Below are positions 58,073 through 64,000 of a DNA stretch of 64,000 nt, in pieces. The notes beneath the pieces are model-generated. The model worked only from the letters and a program-made list of their open reading frames with translations, was not told the DNA's origin and did not search any database. Position 1 is the first letter of the stretch, and every line of letters begins with the position of its first letter. Location: assembly GCF_000696305.2 (NCBI RefSeq), contig NZ_AOMT01000026.1:1-64000 (forward strand), given 5' to 3'. The position numbers were made by a program, and so were the translations under genes. Source of the DNA: Moraxella bovoculi 237 (GTDB taxonomy: Bacteria > Pseudomonadota > Gammaproteobacteria > Pseudomonadales > Moraxellaceae).

Positions 58073-61000
58073 ATGGCAATCCTTCATATAGACGGTAAAA
58101 CCTATGACGTGGACGGCTCGGACAACCTATTGCAGGCGTGTCTGTCGCTTGGCATTGACGTGCCGTATTTTTGTTATCATCCTGCCTTGGGTTCGGTGGG
58201 GTCGTGCCGTCAATGTGCGGTCAAGCAGTACATGAGCGAGGAGGATTATCAGGCAGGACGTGGCAGGCTTGTCATGAGCTGTATGATTGCCCCTACGCCA
58301 AAAAGCGATACTTGGATTTCGGTGGACGATGCCGAGGCAAAGGCATTTCGCAAAAGCATTGTGGAATACTTGATGACCAACCACCCCCACGATTGCCCAA
58401 CTTGTGAGGAGGGTGGTCATTGCCATTTGCAAGACATGACCTACATGAGCGGACATAGAAAACGCCGTTACCGCTTTACCAAACGCACGCACCACAACCA
58501 AGACTTAGGAGCGTTTATCAATCATGAAATGAACCGCTGTATCGCTTGCTATCGCTGTGTGCGGTTTTATAAGGATTACGCAGGTGGCACGGATTTTGGG
58601 GTGTATGCGTCAAATAACCGTGTCTATTTTGGGCGTGAAGAGAGCGGACAGTTACAGAGTGAATTTAGTGGTAACTTGACCGAAGTTTGTCCGACTGGCG
58701 TATTTACCGACAAAACGCATTCCGACCGCTACAACCGTAAATGGGACATGCAATACGCCCCAAGCATTTGCCACGGCTGTTCAAGCGGTTGTAACATCTC
58801 GGCAGGCGAGCGTTATGGCGAGCTTAGACGTATCGAAAACCGCTATAACCATGACGTAAACGGTTATTTTTTGTGCGACCGTGGGCGTTTTGGCTATGGC
58901 TATGTCAATCGTAGCGATCGCCCAACCCAGCCTGTGCAAAATGTAAACGGACAATTTGTCAAAACCAGTGCAAGCCTTGCGGTCGATAGCGTAGCGGAGT
59001 TATTAAAAGGCAAAAACGTCATCGGCATTGGTTCGGCTCGGGCAAGTTTGGAGAGTAATTTTGCCCTAAAAAAACTGGTCGGAAGCGATTATTACAGCAC
59101 AGGCGAGCGAGCACTCGTTAAAGACGTGGTGGATTTGGGTGTGGCGCTGTTACGCCACAAAGACGTGCATAATGTGTCTTTGGCAGAGATTGAGACGGCA
59201 GATAGCGTGTTTGTGTTGGGTGAGGATTTGACCCAAACGGCAAGCCGTGTCGCCCTGTCGGTGCGTCAAGCGTCCAAAAACAAGGCCCGTCAAATGGCAA
59301 CCGCCCTAAAAACCGAGCATTGGCTTGCCGAGCCTGTCAAGCGTATCGGGCAAGAGGCGTACAGTCCCATTTATGTGGCGAGCGTGGTGGATACCAAGCT
59401 GTCCGACATCGCCAAAGTGTCTGCCGTTGCCACGCCAAACGACATCGCCAAACTGGGCTTTATGGTGGGCGACATCATCAAGGGCTATGCCGATACGCTA
59501 GATGAGATTGGCGAAAGCGAGAACGCCATTTTTGCCAAAGAACAAGAGCCAAATCTTGTGATAGATGAGAGCATGGCAATGGAGTTCTTGGCTCATCATA
59601 TCGCTTATGATTTGATTATGGCAAACCGTCCACTTGTTATCACAGGCACCAGCTTGTCATCAAAAGCAATCCTACAAGCGACAGCCTATATTGCCCAAAG
59701 CTTGACCGCCAAACGTGCCAAAATCGCCCATGTGGAGCGTGAATTTGTGGAAGTGCAAAACGCCAAAATCCGTGATGAAGTGGCTCGTCAATTCATTGAC
59801 CCTGATAAAGATGCCAAAACGGACGGCACACACACCACAGAGCGAGACCCCAATGAGTTTGAAAAAGAGCTGTCATCTCGTTTATTAAAAATAAATGCTC
59901 TATATGCCGACAAAACAGGCGTGTACGTTGCCATGCCAGAGGCGAACAGCGTGGGCGTAAACTTGCTTGGCGGACAGGCGATAGAGGAGATTTTGGCAAA
60001 AGAATTTGAGGCGGTGGTGGTGCTAGAACATGACTTAGCCAACCTTGCCCCAAGCCAATTTGACAAATTGACCGAAAAAACGCTCATCGTCCTAGATCAC
60101 CAGTCTTATGACTGGCACACCAAAGCCGATATGGTACTATCTGGTGCATCATTTGCAGAAAGCGACGGTACGCTGGTGTCTGCCGAAGGGCGAGCAGGGC
60201 GGTTTTTCGCCAGTTTTGACAAAAAATACTATGAGCCAAACAGCGAGCTAAAAGACAGCTGGCGTTGGCTACACGCTGTCGCTAATGCTTTATCTGGCAA
60301 CAGTTTGACAAATGGCAATGATGAGCCAACATGGTATCATCTTGATGATGTCATTGATGAGCTTATCACTGATTATCCACACCTTGCCCAAATCAAAGAC
60401 GTTGCCCCTGAGTCGGATTATCGCATTACGGGGCTAAAAGTCGCCCGTGAGCCACGCCGTTATTCGGGGCGGACGGTGCTACGCTCACCCATTTCTATCC
60501 ACGAACCCATGCAACCTAAGGACTTAGACAGTGGTTTGACGTTCTCCATGGAGGGTTATGTGGGCGATAAGACTGACCCAAGCCTTATCCCATTTGCGTG
60601 GAGTGCAGGCTGGAACTCGCCCCAAGCATGGAACAAGCTCCAAGACAAAGTGGGCGGACGGCTAAAAGGCGGAGATGTCGGCATTCGTCTGTTTGATGAC
60701 TTGCCAAAAGTTGAGACGGTATTTGACAAAGCCGAGCTTGACAGCATGATAAGCACGAGCATTTTTGACGGTCGTGCGGTCGTTGTGCCTGTGCATAATC
60801 TATTTGCAAGCTCACGCATGGCAAGCCGTAGCCCTGTGGTGGCAAGTCAAATCAAGCCTGCCACATGGACAATCAGCGATGATGATGCCAAGCGCTGGAT
60901 TATCAAGGCAGGCGATAAGCTAACCCTTGCCCAGCATGGGATACAGATTACCCTGCCTGTGGACGTGGTGGACTATGTGGCGGACGGCTGCATCGGCTAT

Positions 61001-61189
61001 CCTGACGGGCTTGTGCCGTTTATGGTCGGTGTGCCGACAACCGTCAAAAAGGCGGAAGCCGACACGCCTGTCTATGTGCCTGAGTATCAAAAAAGCGTGG
61101 CAAATTTGGCAACTATCAGGCGTGAAAATATCTTTACACCAAAAGCTGGGTTTAATAACGCACCGTTAGCAATGCAAGTGGGGGCATAA
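58073..61189 (+). CDS. nuoG: NADH-quinone oxidoreductase subunit G
   Basis: Large Fe-S subunit of the NADH module. 1038 residues, longer than the ~900-residue E. coli protein; the excess is a hydrophilic stretch about residues 480-640 (including REFVEVQNAKIRDEVARQF). N-terminal ferredoxin-like cluster set (CQSL-like CLSLGIDVPYFCYH, CRQCAVK), CPTCEEGGHC, NRCIACYRCVR, and the N7-type ligands in CHGCSSGCN with a later FLCDRGRFGYGYV. Adjacent to nuoH with no gap. Confidence 0.95.
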   Translation: MAILHIDGKTYDVDGSDNLLQACLSLGIDVPYFCYHPALGSVGSCRQCAVKQYMSEEDYQAGRGRLVMSCMIAPTPKSDTWISVDDAEAKAFRKSIVEYLMTNHPHDCPTCEEGGHCHLQDMTYMSGHRKRRYRFTKRTHHNQDLGAFINHEMNRCIACYRCVRFYKDYAGGTDFGVYASNNRVYFGREESGQLQSEFSGNLTEVCPTGVFTDKTHSDRYNRKWDMQYAPSICHGCSSGCNISAGERYGELRRIENRYNHDVNGYFLCDRGRFGYGYVNRSDRPTQPVQNVNGQFVKTSASLAVDSVAELLKGKNVIGIGSARASLESNFALKKLVGSDYYSTGERALVKDVVDLGVALLRHKDVHNVSLAEIETADSVFVLGEDLTQTASRVALSVRQASKNKARQMATALKTEHWLAEPVKRIGQEAYSPIYVASVVDTKLSDIAKVSAVATPNDIAKLGFMVGDIIKGYADTLDEIGESENAIFAKEQEPNLVIDESMAMEFLAHHIAYDLIMANRPLVITGTSLSSKAILQATAYIAQSLTAKRAKIAHVEREFVEVQNAKIRDEVARQFIDPDKDAKTDGTHTTERDPNEFEKELSSRLLKINALYADKTGVYVAMPEANSVGVNLLGGQAIEEILAKEFEAVVVLEHDLANLAPSQFDKLTEKTLIVLDHQSYDWHTKADMVLSGASFAESDGTLVSAEGRAGRFFASFDKKYYEPNSELKDSWRWLHAVANALSGNSLTNGNDEPTWYHLDDVIDELITDYPHLAQIKDVAPESDYRITGLKVAREPRRYSGRTVLRSPISIHEPMQPKDLDSGLTFSMEGYVGDKTDPSLIPFAWSAGWNSPQAWNKLQDKVGGRLKGGDVGIRLFDDLPKVETVFDKAELDSMISTSIFDGRAVVVPVHNLFASSRMASRSPVVASQIKPATWTISDDDAKRWIIKAGDKLTLAQHGIQITLPVDVVDYVADGCIGYPDGLVPFMVGVPTTVKKAEADTPVYVPEYQKSVANLATIRRENIFTPKAGFNNAPLAMQVGA

Positions 61190-62218
61190 ATGAGTATTCG
61201 TGTGATTCCTGATGTGCCGTCGTGGCTTGGCGGTTTGTCGTTTGAGTGGTGGTCGCTTATTTTTATGACCGCCCAGACCTTGATTATCTTTTTAGGGCTT
61301 GTCATCACGGCAGCACTCATGATCGTCTATGAACGGCGTATGCTTGCCCTGTGGCAAGACCGCTATGGTCCAAATAGGGTCGGTTGGCAAGGGTCGCTAC
61401 AACTGGTGGCGGACATGCTAAAAATCTTTTTTAAAGAAGACTGGACGCCCAATTTTGCCGACAAACGCCTGTTTACGTTCGCCCCTGCCATTGCCATGTT
61501 TACCGCTTTGGCAAGTTTTGCCATTATTCCGCTATCGCCCACGCTTGGGGCGGCGGATTGGAACATTGGCATTTTGTTCTTTTTTGCCATGGCAGGGCTT
61601 GCTGTGTATGCCGTTATGTTTGGCGGTTGGGCAAGTGCCAATAAGTTCTCGCTCTTAGGCGGTTTGCGTTCGGCGGCTCAGACGATTAGCTATGAGGTGT
61701 TTTTGGGCTTGTCGCTCATGGGCGTGGTGGCGATGGCAGGCTCGTTTAACTTGCGTGAGATTGTAGAAGCTCAAACAACCGTCTGGAACGTCATTCCGCA
61801 GTTTTTGGGCTTTTTGACCTTTGTGGTGGCAGGCGTGGCGGTTACGCACAGACACCCCTTTGACCAACCAGAAGCCGAGCAAGAGCTTGCTGAAGGGTAT
61901 CATGTGGAATACTCAGGCATGAAATTTGGTATGTTTTTTATTGGCGAATATGTCAATGTCGTGGTGATTAGTGCCTTGATGACCTGCTTGTTTTTTGGGG
62001 GTTGGCTTGCTCCTTTTAACCTAGACCTACCCTTTGTTCCGCCTGTGTTTTGGTTTTTGATTAAGACCTTGTTTTTTATGACCTTATTTGTGTTGGCTCG
62101 TGGCTCGCTCATGCGTCCACGCTATGACCAAGTGATGAATTTTGGTTGGAAAGTGTGTTTGCCTGTAACCTTGCTAAACCTATTGGCGACTGCTTTTGTG
62201 ATTTTGATGGTGAATTAA
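61190..62218 (+). CDS. nuoH: NADH-quinone oxidoreductase subunit H
   Basis: Membrane subunit forming the quinone entry chamber; 342 residues, about eight helices. The segment [24 protein letters not shown] at the start and the conserved quinone-site Glu/Asp helices ([21 protein letters not shown]) are present. Overlaps nuoI by zero bases. Confidence 0.96.
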   Translation: MSIRVIPDVPSWLGGLSFEWWSLIFMTAQTLIIFLGLVITAALMIVYERRMLALWQDRYGPNRVGWQGSLQLVADMLKIFFKEDWTPNFADKRLFTFAPAIAMFTALASFAIIPLSPTLGAADWNIGILFFFAMAGLAVYAVMFGGWASANKFSLLGGLRSAAQTISYEVFLGLSLMGVVAMAGSFNLREIVEAQTTVWNVIPQFLGFLTFVVAGVAVTHRHPFDQPEAEQELAEGYHVEYSGMKFGMFFIGEYVNVVVISALMTCLFFGGWLAPFNLDLPFVPPVFWFLIKTLFFMTLFVLARGSLMRPRYDQVMNFGWKVCLPVTLLNLLATAFVILMVN

Positions 62219-62767
62219 ATGTTTGCAACTTTAAAAAATACGGCGGTGGGCATTTTTACCATTGTACGCTCTATGTGGATGGTAAATTCTCATGCCTTGC
62301 GTCCACGAGACACGATTTTGTACCCCGAACAGCCTGTACCTGTACCACCCCGTTTTCGTGGGCGAATTGTACTAACAAGAGACCCTGACGGTGATGAGCG
62401 CTGTGTGGCCTGTAACCTATGTGCGGTGGCGTGTCCTGTGGGCTGTATTAGCCTACAAAAGGCGGAGCGTGAAGACGGTCGTTGGTATCCTGAATTCTTT
62501 CGTATCAATTTTAGCCGTTGTGTGTTTTGTGGTATGTGTGAAGAAGCCTGTCCGACTACCGCCATTCAGCTGACCCCTGATTTTGAATTGGGCGAATACA
62601 AACGCCAAAATCTTGTCTATGAAAAAGAGCATTTGCTGATTAGTGGCGTGGGCAAATACCCAGAATATAACTATTATCGAGTAACAGGCATGGCAACAGA
62701 CGATAAGCCCAAAGGGTCGCACGAGCGTGAAGCAGAGCCTGTCAACGTACGGAGTTTGTTGCCATGA
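62219..62767 (+). CDS. nuoI: NADH-quinone oxidoreductase subunit I
   Basis: Carries clusters N6a and N6b. 182 residues with two 4Fe-4S ferredoxin motifs, [15 protein letters not shown] and [15 protein letters not shown]. Its stop overlaps the nuoJ start. Confidence 0.97.
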   Translation: MFATLKNTAVGIFTIVRSMWMVNSHALRPRDTILYPEQPVPVPPRFRGRIVLTRDPDGDERCVACNLCAVACPVGCISLQKAEREDGRWYPEFFRINFSRCVFCGMCEEACPTTAIQLTPDFELGEYKRQNLVYEKEHLLISGVGKYPEYNYYRVTGMATDDKPKGSHEREAEPVNVRSLLP

Positions 62768-63390
62768 TTGATGTGTTAAAGGCGTTTTTGGCAAATGGCG
62801 ATGCGGTGGGCTTTTATGCCTTGTCGCTGGTGGCGATTTGGGCAAGCCTAAGGGTGGTTACGCACGCCAATCCCGTCCATGCCATTTTATCCATGATAGT
62901 AAGCCTACTGGCGGTGGCAGGGGTTTTCTTTATCATCGGAGCTCCATTTGCAGGCGTGCTTGAAATGATTGTCTATGCTGGGGCGATTGTGGTCTTATTT
63001 GTGTTTGTCATTATGATGTTAAACTTAGGCACGGATACGACAGAAGAAAAGACGTGGCTGACTGCCAATGCGTGGGCAACCCCGTTTTGTATGACGCTCA
63101 TCATCGGTGGTGTGCTTGTTGGGTTTTTGACCGCAGGGAGCAGCACCATGTTACAAGATAACACCATTGGCGTAAAGGACGTGGGCATCAGCCTATTTAC
63201 CCAATATGTCTTGCTTGTGGAAGTGGCAGGATTTTTATTGCTTGGGGCGTTGGTGGCGGCCTATCATTTGGGTAAAAAAGCCCTAGATGATGAAAACGTG
63301 AGTCATTATCAAGATGATCCAAACAATGATGCGCCAAACCGCCAGCCTGACGCACCTGTATTTAGCCAACAACAAGGGGGTAAATCATGA
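62764..63390 (+). CDS. nuoJ: NADH-quinone oxidoreductase subunit J
   Basis: Membrane subunit, 208 residues with five helices in the first 165 residues and a polar C-terminal tail ([20 protein letters not shown]) of about 40 residues. The conserved [21 protein letters not shown] segment is present. Overlaps nuoI and nuoK by four bases each. Confidence 0.95.
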   Translation: MIDVLKAFLANGDAVGFYALSLVAIWASLRVVTHANPVHAILSMIVSLLAVAGVFFIIGAPFAGVLEMIVYAGAIVVLFVFVIMMLNLGTDTTEEKTWLTANAWATPFCMTLIIGGVLVGFLTAGSSTMLQDNTIGVKDVGISLFTQYVLLVEVAGFLLLGALVAAYHLGKKALDDENVSHYQDDPNNDAPNRQPDAPVFSQQQGGKS

Positions 63391-63737
63391 GTTCTTTACA
63401 AACGGCAACCCAAACGGCAGAGCTTGCCAGTCTTGGCGTGCCTGCTCATCATGCCTTGATTGTCTCGGCGATACTCTTTGTCATTGGCTTGGTTGGGGTC
63501 ATGGCAAGACGAAATGTGCTGTTTATGCTTATGAGCCTTGAGATTATGATGAACTCCGCCGCCCTTGCCTTTGTGGTGGGGGGTAATATGTGGGGCAAGG
63601 CAGACGGGCAGATTATGTTTATTTTTGTCTTGACACTGGCGGCAGCAGAAGCGGCGATAGGGCTTGCCATACTGTTGCAGTTTTATCATCGGTTTAGAAG
63701 CCTTGATGTCAATCATGCCAGTAAGTTAAAGGGGTAG
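63387..63737 (+). CDS. nuoK: NADH-quinone oxidoreductase subunit K
   Basis: Proton-channel subunit with three helices. 116 residues, somewhat longer than the ~100-residue norm because of a polar N-terminal extension ([16 protein letters not shown]). Conserved glutamates lie in [16 protein letters not shown] and in [16 protein letters not shown]. Confidence 0.95.
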   Translation: MSSLQTATQTAELASLGVPAHHALIVSAILFVIGLVGVMARRNVLFMLMSLEIMMNSAALAFVVGGNMWGKADGQIMFIFVLTLAAAEAAIGLAILLQFYHRFRSLDVNHASKLKG

Positions 63738-63743
63738 GGCGGT

Positions 63744-64000
63744 ATGAATTTGTTAGCATTGACCTTTATTTTCCCCTTGATTGGCTTTTTGATATTAGCC
63801 ACAGGGCGAGATAGAATTTCAGAAAAACTTGCCACGATAATCGGCGTGGGAGTCATGGGTTTGTCCGCCTTGACCACGGCAGTTGTGGGCATAGATTATC
63901 TGGCAAACAGCAGTGATAAGACGGTATTTACGACACTGTGGACGTGGTTTTCGGTGGGCGGTTTTGCCCCAAAATTTGGCTTGGCGTTGGACGGTTTGTC
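63744..64000 (+). CDS. nuoL: NADH-quinone oxidoreductase subunit L (5' end only)
   Basis: Antiporter-like subunit L. The first 85 codons are present (ALTFIFPLIGFLILATGRD then VMGLSALTTAVVGIDYLAN); the gene continues past the window. It starts six bases after nuoK. Confidence 0.9.
   Translation, partial: MNLLALTFIFPLIGFLILATGRDRISEKLATIIGVGVMGLSALTTAVVGIDYLANSSDKTVFTTLWTWFSVGGFAPKFGLALDGL

Overview
The window looks like chromosome from a Moraxellaceae gammaproteobacterium, most likely Moraxella or a close relative. The basis is gene order and protein character, not a database search: pyrG-kdsA-eno-ftsB-ispD, prmA-fis-purH and ubiE-ubiJ-ubiB on one strand each, a fused nuoCD, a wax-ester-synthase/DGAT family protein, a Cupin/AraC remnant and an S-adenosylhomocysteine riboswitch before ahcY. 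No rRNA, CRISPR array, prophage or plasmid backbone was seen.

Layout. 1-3.2 kb (minus): WS/DGAT acyltransferase, thiG, tRNA-His/Arg/Pro with readable promoters and terminators, a single-domain rhodanese. 3.3-5 kb: tag and a broken DUF4105 gene. 5-12.7 kb (plus): pyrG, kdsA, eno, ftsB, ispD, comEC. 12.7-23 kb: sppA, a small ribbon-helix-helix-like protein, purH, a decayed fis, prmA, PBP1b, then a CcoI-type copper ATPase. 23-30.8 kb: a BI-1/YccA protein, nadK, a DUF1315 protein, a small accessory patch (15-residue-repeat secreted protein, another secreted protein, XRE regulator), then ubiE-ubiJ-ubiB and a possible FFLEELY-type protein. 31-37.5 kb: Pit phosphate transporter, sdhE with a YgfX/CptA-like partner, a DUF937 protein, a transporter remnant, HAD hydrolase, dinB, rsmE, DUF1294. 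37.6-46 kb: ahcY with its riboswitch, a MscS channel, a TatD-type nuclease, dusA, a broken yceI, a CPBP protease and glmM. 46-47.5 kb: a degenerate IS30-family element abutting the 3' half of an ompA-like gene. 47.7-64 kb: lolA and the respiratory complex I operon nuoA to nuoL (nuoL runs off the window).

Two themes stand out. First, the nuo operon is interrupted twice by foreign-looking DNA: a desaturase fragment plus an EamA transporter between nuoB and nuoCD, and several small membrane ORFs, an S41 peptidase and an AraC remnant between nuoCD and nuoE. Second, broken genes are frequent (DUF4105, fis, yceI, transporter tail, IS30 transposase, ompA-like, desaturase, AraC, probably others), as expected for a host-adapted lineage that is losing genes.

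Most housekeeping genes are ordinary. The best candidates for a second look are the interrupted nuo operon, the lost fis, the SAH riboswitch with a long A/T-rich linker, the ComEC with an apparently dead metallo-beta-lactamase domain, and the 15-residue-repeat secreted protein. I did not find a clear, complete, previously undescribed multi-gene system.
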